In this document: in pieces, positions 1 to 8,840 of the stretch
Layout: every line of letters begins with the position of its first letter
How positions within the stretch are numbered: the first letter of the stretch is position 1
Assembly: GCF_007713685.1 (NCBI RefSeq)
Contig: NZ_VMRJ01000005.1
Coordinates: 124,001-188,000 of the forward strand
Length of the DNA stretch: 64,000 nucleotides
Source of the DNA: Hymenobacter setariae
GTDB taxonomy: Bacteria; Bacteroidota; Bacteroidia; Cytophagales; Hymenobacteraceae
Reading direction: 5' to 3'
The notes under the pieces: model-generated
The model's input: only the letters and a program-made list of their open reading frames with translations
Databases searched by the model: none
What the model was told of the DNA's origin: nothing
Program-made: the position numbers and the translations under genes

Positions 1-492
1 GTACTCGATTTCGTTGGGCGAGTCGAGAATGGGCAGGCAGTTGACGAAGTCGTCGTTGAGCAGCGCCGTGATGTCGCGCTTGTACTCCTCGGTCTTAAAG
101 CCGTTGCAAATGATAAACTTTTCTTTACCGACCTTGCCTTGCTCGTAGAGCGAGCGGATGATGCTGATGTCGAACCACGATGAGGTTTCGAGGTGCACAT
201 CATTCTTCAGCGCCTGGTCGAGCACGAAGCGGAAGTGCGACGACTTGGTGCAGTAAGCGTAGGAATAAGAGCCGGTGTAGCCCGTCTGGGCAATGCCCTC
301 GGCAAACCACTGCTTGGCCCGCTGAATCTGCGAGCTGATTTTGGGTAAGTAGGTGAGTCGCAGCGGGGTGCCATGCTTCTCTACCAGCGCCATCAGGTCG
401 ATGTCGTGGAAGAAAAGCTCGTTGTCGCGCACCTGAAAATCGGCGTTTGGAAAATCGAAGGTTTGGGTGATGAGGTCCTGGTAGGTATCCAT
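1..492 (-). CDS. speA: Arginine decarboxylase, N-terminal 164 residues (cut by window edge)
   Basis: PLP-dependent enzyme converting arginine to agmatine, the first step of the agmatine route to polyamines. The start is the ATG at 490-492 and the frame stays open to base 1, so only the N-terminal part is present. Visible marks of the fold-type III family are the segment YCTKSSHFRF, whose lysine is the expected PLP-binding residue, and ICNGFKTEEY, which matches the CNGYKDREY block of SpeA-type decarboxylases. It is divergent from an arginase-family gene at 781, which fits arginine or polyamine metabolism. The family is clear; arginine rather than diaminopimelate as substrate is inferred from the CNGFK block and the neighbour. 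Confidence 0.8.
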   Translation of the reverse strand, partial: MDTYQDLITQTFDFPNADFQVRDNELFFHDIDLMALVEKHGTPLRLTYLPKISSQIQRAKQWFAEGIAQTGYTGSYSYAYCTKSSHFRFVLDQALKNDVHLETSSWFDISIIRSLYEQGKVGKEKFIICNGFKTEEYKRDITALLNDDFVNCLPILDSPNEIEY

Positions 493-603
493 TCTGAAAT
501 ATCAGTTGCTAATTGTCAGTACGAGTGTGGGCTGCCGAGTGTGAAACACCGAGCAATCGCCACCTAGTAACGGACAACTAAAAGAAAATGCCGACCTTTA
601 CAG

Positions 604-627
604 CCGGCGGTTCAAAAGTACCGCCGG
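604..627. repeat. Hairpin in the speA/arginase divergent intergenic region
   Basis: A perfect 8-bp inverted repeat (CCGGCGGT / ACCGCCGG) with an 8-base loop. It lies in the 288-bp region between two divergent genes and could be an operator or a leader structure of the rightward gene. No T tract follows. The rest of this gap has no convincing gene; an open frame at 588-794 shows no family resemblance. Confidence 0.35.
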
Positions 628-780
628 AGGCCGGAAACAGTCCGGCTTCGCGCATCGGCCCTAGGGGGCAGAAAGCGACATGGCTACGGCGCAACCGCGC
701 CGCAAGGCAGCGCTCGTCTTCCCGCAGGGGAGGGCGGCCCGGTGCCGGTTGCTTTTGTCGTTCCTTTCTATTCCCACCCG

Positions 781-1758
781 ATGAAACGCATTAAGATTCT
801 AGAAGTTCGCTCCGAGCTAGGGGCTGGCACCCGTGGCTCCAGCATGGGCGTCGATGCCCTGCGCGTAGCCTGCCTCAACAAGGGTTCCGACTACTTTCGG
901 CGCTACAACTCGGTGGCGGTGCCTGACCTCAACTACGCCTTATTCGATGCCACGCCGTTTCCGTACGCCCGGCACATCGATGCCATTTATACTGTGCAGA
1001 AAAGCGTGGCCAGCGCCGTGGAGCAGACGCTGCGCTTCGGCGAGTTTCCGCTGGTGCTGAGCGGCGACCATAGCAGCGCCAACGCCACCATTGCGGGCAT
1101 CAAGGCCGCGCACCCGCATAAAACGCTAGGGGTCATTTGGATAGATGCGCACGCCGACATTCACTCGCCCTACACTACGCCCAGCGGCAACGTGCACGGC
1201 ATGCCGCTAGCTGCCGCCCTAGGGGAGGACAACCGCGTGTGCCAGCGCAACGAGCCCGACGCCGACACCGAGTTTTTCTGGCGCCGCCTCCAAAACCTGA
1301 GCGAGCCCGGTCCCAAGCTGCGCCCCGAACACTTAGTGTACGTGGCCGTGCGCGACACTGAGGAAGAAGAGGACGCCCTCATCGAGCGCCTAGGCATCAA
1401 GTGGATACGCCTACCCGAAATTCAGGAGAAAGGCAGCCGCCAGCTGGCCCGCGAGATTTATCAGCACCTGCGCTTTTGCGACATGGTGTACATCTCGTTT
1501 GATGTGGACAGCCTCGATTCGAGCTTTAGCCACGGCACGGGCACGCCAGTCGAAAACGGCCTGTACTTATCGGAAGGCGAAAACCTGTGCCAAGACCTGC
1601 TCGAAAACGAGCGCGTGGTGTGCTTCGAAATGGGCGAAATCAACCCGACTCTCGACAATGAGAATACGATGGCGAACAACGCCTTCAACATCCTGGAAAA
1701 AGCAACCGCCGCAATAGAGCGGCGGCTGCAACTAGATGAGGTGGTTGACCGAGGGTAG
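781..1758 (+). CDS. Arginase/agmatinase family ureohydrolase
   Basis: Dinuclear manganese hydrolase of 325 residues, usual for the arginase-agmatinase-formimidoylglutamase family. The metal ligands are all in place: GDHSS with H97, DAHAD with D122, H124 and D126, and SFDVDSLD with D241 and D243. GTGTPVENGL follows at the expected place. I chose the ATG at 781; an in-frame GTG at 742 only adds residues with no family resemblance. Divergence from arginine decarboxylase makes agmatine (giving putrescine and urea) or arginine the likely substrate. Sequence alone does not decide between arginase, agmatinase and formimidoylglutamase. Confidence 0.8.
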   Translation: MKRIKILEVRSELGAGTRGSSMGVDALRVACLNKGSDYFRRYNSVAVPDLNYALFDATPFPYARHIDAIYTVQKSVASAVEQTLRFGEFPLVLSGDHSSANATIAGIKAAHPHKTLGVIWIDAHADIHSPYTTPSGNVHGMPLAAALGEDNRVCQRNEPDADTEFFWRRLQNLSEPGPKLRPEHLVYVAVRDTEEEEDALIERLGIKWIRLPEIQEKGSRQLAREIYQHLRFCDMVYISFDVDSLDSSFSHGTGTPVENGLYLSEGENLCQDLLENERVVCFEMGEINPTLDNENTMANNAFNILEKATAAIERRLQLDEVVDRG

Positions 1759-1777
1759 GGACGCGTGCAACGCGGCT

Positions 1778-2995
1778 TTACTGATTATACTGGCTGATAA
1801 AGGCATAAGCGCCTAGGGTATAGGTAGTGGCCGACGAGAAGTGATTGCCGCCCTGGATAGGCCGTAGCGTCACTTGCGTGGCGCCGCGGGCCTGCATGGC
1901 ATCGTAGGCGTCCTGCGAGTTGAAGAAAGGTACGTAGTCGTCGGCAGTGCCGTGGAAGAGGGCCACGGGCGCCGTGGGCTTCCAGTCGTAGATGTCGTTG
2001 GCGGTGAGGGAGGCCGTGAGCGGCGCATCCGAGTCAGTCAGCACTGCTTGGCGGAAGGTGCTGGTAAACAGTTGGCTCTGCTGCGTAGGCACCCCCGCAA
2101 ATGGGTCGGCTTGTAGCCGCGTAGCGTAGGGCTCCTGGTAATAGTAGGATAAAGGCCGATTGAGGTTGTAAATGCGGTCGTAGGTGCGCAGCACCCACAC
2201 ATAGGTGCTCAGGAAGCTGAGCGGCTGAGTGCTTTGCAACACATACTTGGCAAAGGCCGACTTGTGGTAGGCGCCGGCGCCGGGCGCGCTGGCCGTCACG
2301 GGCAGCGCGGTGGCGTAGTTTTCTTGCAGATACTTGTGCAGGGCCATGGTAGCGTAGCCGCCCTCCGAGTATCCTAGGAGAAAGTTTTTAGCATTAACAT
2401 TTACGTTCTGCTGCTGGCAAAACTCGCGGGTGGCGCGCAGCATATCGGCCGAGGCCGAGGCCAGCGAGGCGGCGTGCTCGTAGGGGTGGGGCAGGGCCTT
2501 GGAAGCGCCGTAGCCGAGGTAATCGGGCGCCGACACCACGTAGCCCGTTGAGGCTAGCACCGACACCACCGACCACACATCGCTGCCCTGGGCGTAGTAG
2601 CTGGGCGCCTGGGTTTCGCTGCTCGGCGCGATGGTGCCGTGCTGGTAGCTAAGCACCGGCAGCGCCGTGGGGGCCGTGGGCACCAGCACCGCGCCCGAGG
2701 CCGTGGTTTCTTGGCCTTCGGGCGTGCGGGTGCGGTAGGTGAGGCGATACACCTTAATGGGATACTGCACCAGCGCCCCGGCCAGCGGAATGGCCGATAC
2801 CCGCGAGGCGAGCGCCGAGGTGCTGTACTCGCCAAGGAGGCTGCTGCCCGTGAGTACCGTGGTGGTAGTGCCCGGCGCGGTAGGCGCGGGCGTGCTAGCA
2901 TCGGGGGCGGGAGTATTGTTTTTGCAGGCGGGGGCCGCCAGCAGCGCTAGGCAGAGGCCTAGGCCCGGCAAAAGTGAAAAGCGAATTAGCGACAC
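1778..2995 (-). CDS. Secreted lipase-like alpha/beta hydrolase lipoprotein
   Basis: 405 residues beginning with a lipoprotein signal peptide (hydrophobic stretch ending LLAAPAC, with cysteine at about residue 24), followed by a Pro/Thr-rich linker. The catalytic domain resembles the secretory lipase / prolyl-oligopeptidase-like group: an HGT oxyanion segment at YQHGTIAP, the nucleophile elbow GYSEGG with S210, an acid in GTADDYVP and the histidine in GGNHFSSA near the C terminus. It probably hydrolyses esters or lipids at the cell surface or in the periplasm; the substrate is unknown. It is convergent with the arginase gene (20-bp gap) and divergent from the MFS gene at 3145. Confidence 0.75.
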   Translation of the reverse strand: MSLIRFSLLPGLGLCLALLAAPACKNNTPAPDASTPAPTAPGTTTTVLTGSSLLGEYSTSALASRVSAIPLAGALVQYPIKVYRLTYRTRTPEGQETTASGAVLVPTAPTALPVLSYQHGTIAPSSETQAPSYYAQGSDVWSVVSVLASTGYVVSAPDYLGYGASKALPHPYEHAASLASASADMLRATREFCQQQNVNVNAKNFLLGYSEGGYATMALHKYLQENYATALPVTASAPGAGAYHKSAFAKYVLQSTQPLSFLSTYVWVLRTYDRIYNLNRPLSYYYQEPYATRLQADPFAGVPTQQSQLFTSTFRQAVLTDSDAPLTASLTANDIYDWKPTAPVALFHGTADDYVPFFNSQDAYDAMQARGATQVTLRPIQGGNHFSSATTYTLGAYAFISQYNQ

Positions 2996-3116
2996 GCGCA
3001 GAGAGAGTTAGGGCTAGAAGGTATTCCTCAACGCCGGGCAGCTAGCCCCGCGTTCCGGGCAGCTGGTAAAAACTGGCGGCTTGCCCCCGAGTGCCCTAGG
3101 TGCCCTACCGCGCCCG

Positions 3117-3124
3117 TACTTTTG
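3117..3124 (+). promoter_or_regulatory. Bacteroidota -7 promoter element, TACTTTTG
   Basis: Matches the TAnnTTTG -7 consensus of Bacteroidota promoters, 20 nt before the ATG of the MFS gene. I see no good -33 TTTG at the usual distance, so this call rests on the -7 element and its position. Confidence 0.5.
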
Positions 3125-3144
3125 CTACGTCACTCCAGAGCTGA

Positions 3145-4386
3145 ATGGATATAGAAGCCATGCGCGCGTTTCGCAGCCGCAACTTTCGCTACTTTTTTGC
3201 AGGTCAATCCATTTCGCTGCTGGGCACGTGGATGCAAAAAACGGCGGTCAGCTGGGTGATATATTCCCAAACGCATTCCAAGTTTATGCTCGGCGTCAGC
3301 GTGTTTGCCACGCTGTTTCCGTCGGCGCTGTTTTCGCTACTTGGCGGTGTAGTGTCCGACCGCTACAACCGCTACCGGGTGCTGCTGCTCACGCAGGTGT
3401 TCTCGATGGTGCAGGCGGCCCTGCTGGCGCTGGCCGTGTTTTGGGAGCCCGGCGCGGTGTGGGCCATCATTGTTTTGAGCGCCGTGCTGGGCCTCATCAA
3501 TGCCTTCGACGTGCCCGCCCGCCAGTCATTGGTCTACGACTTGGTCGATGATAAGAAGGACCTGCCCAATGCCGTAGCCCTCAACTCGATGATGCTCAAT
3601 CTCTCGAAGCTGCTGGGGCCCGCCATCGCGGGCTTGGCGCTCGAGCAGCTAGGGGCCGCCGCCTGCTTTGGGCTCAATGCGGTAAGCTTCGTAGCCGTGG
3701 TAGGGTCCTTGCTGGCAATGAAGCTGCCGCCCTACGTAGCCAAGCCGCACACCAACAGCATCCTAGGCGAGTTGGCCGAAGGCTTCCGCTACGTGAAGAA
3801 CACCGCCAATATTCGGTTTATTATTAGTATGCTGGGTCTCACGGCCTTGCTCGTGCTGCCCTTCACCAACCTGATGCCGGTGTACGCCAAGGATATTTTC
3901 CGGGGCACGGCCACCACGTTTGGGCTGCTCGACGGGGCCATTGGGCTGGGCGGGCTAGTAGGCGCGTTCTTCTTAGCATCGCTAAAGCCCACTACTAGCC
4001 TGAACAAGGTCATTGCTGGTACCACGTTTGTATTTGGAGTGGGGCTGTTGCTGTTCGCCTACGCGCCGTGGTACCCCCTAGCGCTGGCCTGCTTGGTTGT
4101 CACGGCGTTTGGCATGATGGCCCAAACTACCATCAGCGTCACGCTGCTGCAAACCACTGTGGCCCCGGCTATGCGGGGCCGCGTCATCAGCCTCTACGTG
4201 CTGGTGTACACGGCCGCGCTGCCCCTAGGTAGCCTGCTGGTGGGCGCGGCGTCGGAGCGCTTTGGAGTGCAGCCGACCGTGTTAGCCGAGGGCGTGCTGT
4301 GCTTGCTGATAGGTGTGCTTTACCTCCAGGATTACCGCAAGGGAAAACTGGCCCCTCCCTCGCCCGAGGTGGCACTGGCCGTTTGA
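3145..4386 (+). CDS. MFS transporter (MFS_3/EntS-like exporter)
   Basis: 413-residue inner-membrane protein with about 12 hydrophobic segments. The opening (FRSRNFRYFFAGQSISLLGTW) and the motif GGVVSDRYNRYRVLL after helix 2 are typical of the MFS_3 group that includes enterobactin exporter EntS and macrolide exporters. QSLVYDLV and GPAIAGL are also family-like. It probably exports a small molecule; the substrate cannot be read from sequence. A second ATG at 3160 is also possible. The last codons overlap a fragment of a GC-rich palindromic repeat (4350-4409) found elsewhere in the window. Confidence 0.8.
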   Translation: MDIEAMRAFRSRNFRYFFAGQSISLLGTWMQKTAVSWVIYSQTHSKFMLGVSVFATLFPSALFSLLGGVVSDRYNRYRVLLLTQVFSMVQAALLALAVFWEPGAVWAIIVLSAVLGLINAFDVPARQSLVYDLVDDKKDLPNAVALNSMMLNLSKLLGPAIAGLALEQLGAAACFGLNAVSFVAVVGSLLAMKLPPYVAKPHTNSILGELAEGFRYVKNTANIRFIISMLGLTALLVLPFTNLMPVYAKDIFRGTATTFGLLDGAIGLGGLVGAFFLASLKPTTSLNKVIAGTTFVFGVGLLLFAYAPWYPLALACLVVTAFGMMAQTTISVTLLQTTVAPAMRGRVISLYVLVYTAALPLGSLLVGAASERFGVQPTVLAEGVLCLLIGVLYLQDYRKGKLAPPSPEVALAV

Positions 4387-4409
4387 GGGGAGGGGCCGGG
4401 GGTGGGGTC
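4350..4409. repeat. Fragment of the GC-rich palindromic repeat
   Basis: GGCCCCTCCC (4350-4359) pairs with GGGAGGGGCC (4388-4397). The right part, 4385-4409, is nearly identical to the right arm of the complete repeats at 41563, 51021 and 55372 (24 of 25 bases against the copy at 51021). The left half is eroded. It covers the C-terminal codons and stop of the MFS gene and ends 29 bp before the argS start. Confidence 0.7.
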
Positions 4410-4425
4410 TGCGCCTTGCCCGCCG

Positions 4426-4433
4426 TACCTTTG
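4426..4433 (+). promoter_or_regulatory. -7 promoter element of argS, TACCTTTG
   Basis: Perfect TAnnTTTG match only 5 nt before the GTG start of argS. In Bacteroidota transcription begins a few bases downstream of this element, so the mRNA may begin at or next to the start codon. No clear -33 element. Confidence 0.6.
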
Positions 4434-4438
4434 CCCTC

Positions 4439-6235
4439 GTGCAACAGCTTGAACAAAACCTCAAAACCGCCCTGCAAGCCGCCGCGCAGGCCGTTTTCAA
4501 CCAAGATATTCCTGCCGCCAGCCTCGTGCTGCAGCCCACGCGCAAAGACTTTGCCGGCAGCTTTACCCTCGTCACGTTTCCGCTTACCAAAGCTTTCGGC
4601 AAAGGCCCCGAGCAAATCGGCCAAGCTCTGGGCGAGTGGCTAACTGCCAACGCGCCCGCCGTGCGCGGCTACAACGTGGTGAAAGGCTTTCTAAACCTTG
4701 AAATTGCCGATGCCGAGTGGCTCAAGCTCTTTACCGAGCTGGCACAGCAGCCGGCCGGCGCGCCCGTGCCTTTCGACGGCCCCAAGAAAGTGGTGGTCGA
4801 GTACTCGTCGCCCAATACCAACAAGCCCCTGCACCTAGGGCACTTGCGCAATAACTTCTTGGGTTACAGCGTGGCCGAGATTCTGAAAGCCACCGGCGCC
4901 ACCGTCACCAAAGCCAACTTGGTGAACGACCGCGGCATCCACATTTGCAAGTCGATGATAGCCTACCAGCGCTTTGGCGCGGGCGCCACGCCCGAAAGCG
5001 AGGGTCTGAAAGGCGACCATTTGGCCGGCAAATACTACGTGCTGTTTGAGAAGCACTACCGCGAAGAAATCAAGCAGCTCGAAGCTGAAGGTGTCACCAA
5101 CGAGGTAGCCAAAAAGCAGGCCCCTCTGATGCTCGAAGCCCAGCAGATGCTGCAGCAGTGGGAGGCCGGCGACGAGGAAGTAATGGCCCTCTGGCACCGC
5201 ATGAACGGCTGGGTGTACGATGGCTTCAATGCCACCTACGCCAACATCGGCGTCGATTTCGATAAGTTCTACTACGAATCGGGCACCTACCTCCTCGGGA
5301 AGGAGCGCGTGGAAGAAGGCTTGCAAAAAGGTGTATTCTTCAAGAAAGAGAACGGCTCGGTGTGGGTTGACTTGCAGGCCGAAGGCTTGGACGAAAAGCT
5401 GCTGCTTCGCGCCGATGGCACGAGTGTGTACATCACGCAAGACCTAGGCACGGCCGAGTTGAAGTACCAGGATTTTGGCTACGATAGCAGCATCTACGTC
5501 ATTGCCGACGAGCAGAACTACCACATGCAGGTGCTGCAAGCCACGCTTAAGAAGCTGGGCAAGCCCTACGCCGACGCTATCCACCACCTCAGCTACGGCA
5601 TGGTCGATTTGCCCTCGGGCAAGATGAAAAGCCGCGAAGGCACCGTAGTAGATGCCGACGAGCTGGTGAAGGAAGTAGAAGAAGCCGCCGAAGCCGCGAC
5701 CCTCGAAAAAGGCAAAACCGAAGGCCTGAGCGATGAAGAACTGGCCCAACTCTACCACACGCTCGGCCTAGGTGCCCTGAAATACTACCTGCTGAAAGTA
5801 GACCCCAAAAAGCGCATGCTTTTCAACCCCGCCGAGTCGGTGCGGTTGGAAGGTGATACGGGGCCGTTCATTCAGTATTCCTACGCCCGCATTTCGTCGA
5901 TTAGGCGTAAGGCCTTGGCGCAAGGCGTTATTGAAACCACGGATTTTAGTCAATACGGTGAGCTGCATTCCACCGAGCAGGAGTTGATACAGCAGCTGGC
6001 TGGCTACGCAAGCGTGGTAGCCGAAGCGGCGCGTTCGCTTTCGCCCGCCGTTATTGCGCAGTACGTCTACGAGGTAGCGAAAAGCTACAACCGCTTCTTC
6101 ACCGAGGTGCCAATTCTGAAAGAAGATATTGAGCCCACCAAGAAAGCTTTCCGCGTAGCACTGTCGGCTAAGACGGCGCAGACCATCAAAGCCAGCCTAG
6201 GGCTACTCGGCATCGACGTGCCCGAGCGCATGTAA
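4439..6235 (+). CDS. argS: Arginine--tRNA ligase
   Basis: Class I aminoacyl-tRNA synthetase of 598 residues, normal for the Bacteroidota form. It has an N-terminal Arg-S additional domain (about 1-85), the HIGH-type motif at H132 (HLGH), the KMSK-like KMKSREG at K395, and an all-alpha DALR anticodon-binding domain from about 470 to the end. The GTG at 4439 is chosen because the frame upstream runs inside the MFS gene and the repeat fragment, whereas VQQLEQNLKTALQ is a typical ArgS N terminus; TACCTTTG sits just upstream. A hairpin terminator follows at 6266. Confidence 0.95.
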   Translation: MQQLEQNLKTALQAAAQAVFNQDIPAASLVLQPTRKDFAGSFTLVTFPLTKAFGKGPEQIGQALGEWLTANAPAVRGYNVVKGFLNLEIADAEWLKLFTELAQQPAGAPVPFDGPKKVVVEYSSPNTNKPLHLGHLRNNFLGYSVAEILKATGATVTKANLVNDRGIHICKSMIAYQRFGAGATPESEGLKGDHLAGKYYVLFEKHYREEIKQLEAEGVTNEVAKKQAPLMLEAQQMLQQWEAGDEEVMALWHRMNGWVYDGFNATYANIGVDFDKFYYESGTYLLGKERVEEGLQKGVFFKKENGSVWVDLQAEGLDEKLLLRADGTSVYITQDLGTAELKYQDFGYDSSIYVIADEQNYHMQVLQATLKKLGKPYADAIHHLSYGMVDLPSGKMKSREGTVVDADELVKEVEEAAEAATLEKGKTEGLSDEELAQLYHTLGLGALKYYLLKVDPKKRMLFNPAESVRLEGDTGPFIQYSYARISSIRRKALAQGVIETTDFSQYGELHSTEQELIQQLAGYASVVAEAARSLSPAVIAQYVYEVAKSYNRFFTEVPILKEDIEPTKKAFRVALSAKTAQTIKASLGLLGIDVPERM

Positions 6236-6265
6236 GAATAATTTCCATTAGTAGTTAACCAGATG

Positions 6266-6300
6266 TAGAGACGCGGAACCCCGCGTCTCTATGCTTTTTT
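6266..6300 (+). terminator. Rho-independent terminator after argS
   Basis: Perfect 11-bp stem (6266-6276 with 6281-6291, AACC loop) followed by TGCTTTTTT. It lies between the argS stop and the LOG gene. Confidence 0.85.
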
Positions 6301-6313
6301 AGAGCAAAGCAAG

Positions 6314-6895
6314 ATGAAAAGCGTAGCAGTATACTGCGGCTCCAGCAGTGGCAACAAAGAAGAATATACTCAACAAGCCCAGGAAATGGGGCGCGAGCTA
6401 GCCCGCCGGGGCCTTACCCTCGTGTATGGCGGCGGCTGTGTGGGCCTGATGGGCGTGATTGCTGATGCCGTATTGGCCGAGGGCGGTAAGGTTATCGGTG
6501 TCATCCCAGGTTTTCTAGCCGATAAGGAGCTGGCGCATAAAGGCTGCACCGAGCTGCATGTTGTCGAGACCATGCACCAGCGCAAGTTGCTCATGGCCGA
6601 CCTCGCCGAAGGCTTCGTGGCCATGCCCGGCGGCTTTGGCACCCTAGAGGAATTGTTTGAGGTACTGACCTGGGGGCAGCTTGGCCTGCACGGCAAGCCT
6701 GTGGGCTTGCTCAACACCCTAGGCTTCTACGATTCGCTGCTGGGCCTGCTCGACCACATGAGCGGCGAGGCCTTCCTACGTGTTGAAAACCGCAATCAGG
6801 TACTGCAAAACGCTAGCGCCGCCGCCCTGCTCGACGCCATGGAGCAGTATAAGCCCCTGCGCCTAGAGAAGTGGCTGACGCCCAGCACGACGTAA
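6314..6895 (+). CDS. LOG family protein (TIGR00730; nucleoside 5'-monophosphate phosphoribohydrolase)
   Basis: 193-residue Rossmann-fold enzyme. The diagnostic PGGFGTLEE motif (residues 105-113) and the upstream nucleotide loop LVYGGGCVGLMG are intact. Family members remove ribose 5-phosphate from cytokinin nucleotides or from AMP-like nucleotides; in bacteria the true role is often nucleotide turnover. The gene is flanked by terminators on both sides (6266 and 6963), so it is probably monocistronic. Confidence 0.85.
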   Translation: MKSVAVYCGSSSGNKEEYTQQAQEMGRELARRGLTLVYGGGCVGLMGVIADAVLAEGGKVIGVIPGFLADKELAHKGCTELHVVETMHQRKLLMADLAEGFVAMPGGFGTLEELFEVLTWGQLGLHGKPVGLLNTLGFYDSLLGLLDHMSGEAFLRVENRNQVLQNASAAALLDAMEQYKPLRLEKWLTPSTT

Positions 6896-6962
6896 CCCCT
6901 CGGTGCCAAACGTTGCCGTTCGCCAGCAACCAACTGGGGGTTAGAACGTGGTTTTATAAAGT

Positions 6963-6992
6963 AAGCCCCAGCCGAGTAGCTGGGGCTTTTGC
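6963..6992 (+). terminator. Rho-independent terminator after the LOG gene
   Basis: Perfect 10-bp stem AAGCCCCAGC / GCTGGGGCTT (6963-6972, 6979-6988) with a 6-base loop and a short T run. Confidence 0.8.
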
Positions 6993-7155
6993 TTGGTACT
7001 GCTTTTTGCGCTTGTGCAGAGCAGACAGGCCGTGAAGGATACCTAGGGTGGCCTGAAGAAAAATTAATAAGAGCTTCAGGCGCTCCTAAGGTGGTGCTGA
7101 CAATTTTGAATCAGGAAAGCGGAACGAACCGCTGCTCTAATTCACCTTTACTACC

Positions 7156-7968
7156 ATGTCGCACCCCACGCTGCACACCGCCACCGTAGCCGCCCTAGCG
7201 GCTCTACTACTGGCTAGCCCCTTGGCTCACGCCCAGCAGGCGCCCACCGGCAAAGTCAAAACTAAAACCAAGCACGCCCAAGCTGCTACTGCGGCTCCGG
7301 CCCCCGATGCAGCGGGCGCTGCCCTAGCTCCGCCGCCCTCGCCCGCTGGTGGCCCCCGCCCGCCCCGCCCCGGCGCCGCTGGCCCCGCCCCGCGTCCGGC
7401 CGGCGTGCAGGCGCTGCGCGATGTTAGCGGCACGCTCACCGACTACACTGCCGCTAATGACGACCAGGTGTACGATGCCTTCACCCTGAAAACCAGCGCT
7501 GGCACCGAAACCGTGCGGTTCCCGCGCCATTTGGCCCAGGCCCTGATGGCCGCCGCTAAGGCCGGCAGCCAAGTCACCGTGTCGGGCTTCCGCGATACCG
7601 ACCCCGAGGGCCGCACCGCCCTGCACCTCGTAAGCCTCGCCGCTGGCGGCCAAACCGTGCGCGACACGCCGCCCGCTCGCCCCGCCACCCCGCCCACCGA
7701 AGAAGCTGCCACGGTGCGCGGTACCGTGCAGCGCCTCACCCAAGACCCCACCGGCCGCACCAACGCCCTGGTAATGAATGATGGTACCATCGTGCGTCTC
7801 TCGCCCGATGCCGCCGAGCAGCTAGCCGAAAAGCTGAAAACGGGCGCTACCGTGGCCGCTACTGGCATCTTGCGCGCTCCCGCCCCCGGCGAGGTAGCCG
7901 CCAAGCCCGTGCGCGTAGTACGCGCCCAAACTATCACCCTCGACGGGGTGCAGTTCCTGGTGCGGTAA
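7156..7968 (+). CDS. Secreted protein with two tandem OB-like domains, function unknown
   Basis: 270 residues. A signal peptide (cleavage about A26, LAHAQQ) is followed by a Lys-rich KVKTKTKH patch and an Ala/Pro-rich linker (about 35-85). Two similar beta-rich units follow, at about 90-170 and 190-270. Each opens with V(S/R)GT(L/V) and contains a basic or hydrophobic strand, then a helix-like xxLAxxLxxGxxV segment, and closes with V-rich strands. The pattern resembles small periplasmic OB/BOF proteins that bind cations or oligosaccharides, but I recognise no named family. An OmpR-type two-component system follows on the same strand, separated by an inverted repeat at 7990-8083. Confidence 0.65.
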   Translation: MSHPTLHTATVAALAALLLASPLAHAQQAPTGKVKTKTKHAQAATAAPAPDAAGAALAPPPSPAGGPRPPRPGAAGPAPRPAGVQALRDVSGTLTDYTAANDDQVYDAFTLKTSAGTETVRFPRHLAQALMAAAKAGSQVTVSGFRDTDPEGRTALHLVSLAAGGQTVRDTPPARPATPPTEEAATVRGTVQRLTQDPTGRTNALVMNDGTIVRLSPDAAEQLAEKLKTGATVAATGILRAPAPGEVAAKPVRVVRAQTITLDGVQFLVR

Positions 7969-7989
7969 GCCGCTCAAGACCAATGCTAG

Positions 7990-8083
7990 TGTCGGGTTGA
8001 GTTTGCCAAAGCACCTTCGTCGTTGCGCTGCTACCGCCTAGGTTAGCGTACCACGTGATGGCTTTGGCAAGCTCAGCCTGACA
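7990..8083. repeat. Imperfect inverted repeat, TGTCGGGTTGAG...CTCAGCCTGACA
   Basis: 23-bp arms (7990-8012 and 8061-8083) with three mismatches, all compatible with G-U pairing in RNA. The arm resembles the dispersed element TGTCAGGCTGAGCTTG that I recall from many bacterial genomes. It lies between the OB-like gene and the response regulator and could end transcription of the first. Confidence 0.65.
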
Positions 8084-8150
8084 AGCGTGCTTAACGCCAT
8101 TTTATCATTACTTTACGTAGGCCGCTCAGCAAGTTTAATTTTCTCAACGA

Positions 8151-8840
8151 ATGCGGATTCTGGTAATTGAAGACGAGCCGCGGCTAGCCGAGTTTGTGCG
8201 GCAGGGCCTAGGGCAGGCTGGCCACCTGGCCGACGGAGCCGACAACGGCGCTACTGGCCTCGAAATGGCCGCTGCTACGCCCTACGACGTCATTTTGCTT
8301 GACCTGATGCTGCCCGGCCAAAACGGCCTCGACGTGCTGCGCAACCTGCGCGAGTTCGGAATTACGACGCCCGTCATTATTGTGAGCGCGCTCGGCGGTA
8401 CCGAGCACGTCATCAAAGGGCTCGATGCCGGCGCCGTTGACTATTTGCGCAAGCCATTTGCCTTTGAGGAACTGCTGGCCCGCTTGCGCACAGTGCAGCG
8501 CCGCACGGCCTCGGCCGAAACGCCGGTGTTGCGCCTCGCCGACCTAGAGCTCGACCTTGTGCACCGCCGCGTGAGCCGCGCCGGCCAACTTCTCACGCTC
8601 ACCAACCGCGAGTTTGCCTTGCTGGAGCTACTGCTGCGCAACCCCAACCGCGTAGTCACCAAAACCCGCATTGCGGAGAAGGTGTGGGAAGTTGATTTCG
8701 ATATGGGCTCCAACGTGATAGAGGTGCACCTCTCACAGTTGCGCCGCAAGCTCGACCGCGCCTTTCCCCACTTGTCGCCGCTGCTCGAAACCGTGGTGGG
8801 CCACGGCTACCGGCTGCACGACCCGGCCGCCGCCCGATGA
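8151..8840 (+). CDS. OmpR/PhoB-family response regulator
   Basis: 229 residues. The receiver domain (1-115) has the acidic pocket E7-D8-E9, phosphoacceptor D51 (LLDLMLPG), S79 and K101 (RKPF). The winged-helix DNA-binding domain (about 128-224) has typical LTNREFALLELLL and VEVHLSQLRRKLD-like segments (here IEVHLSQLRRKLD). It forms an operon with the histidine kinase through a 4-bp ATGA overlap. By sequence it is near the CusR/CopR branch, but no metal efflux gene is adjacent; the nearest candidate target is the secreted OB-like gene upstream. Confidence 0.92.
   Translation: MRILVIEDEPRLAEFVRQGLGQAGHLADGADNGATGLEMAAATPYDVILLDLMLPGQNGLDVLRNLREFGITTPVIIVSALGGTEHVIKGLDAGAVDYLRKPFAFEELLARLRTVQRRTASAETPVLRLADLELDLVHRRVSRAGQLLTLTNREFALLELLLRNPNRVVTKTRIAEKVWEVDFDMGSNVIEVHLSQLRRKLDRAFPHLSPLLETVVGHGYRLHDPAAAR

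Noticed and set aside
588..794. Open frame of 68 residues in the speA/arginase gap
   Set aside because: Low-complexity Arg-rich translation, overlaps the arginase start, no family resemblance.
3081..3551. 156-residue frame overlapping the MFS exporter
   Set aside because: Shadow frame of the MFS gene with no recognisable domain.
4313..4438. Upstream extension of argS within the MFS gene
   Set aside because: It lies in another frame of the MFS gene and the repeat fragment; ArgS homology begins at the GTG 4439.
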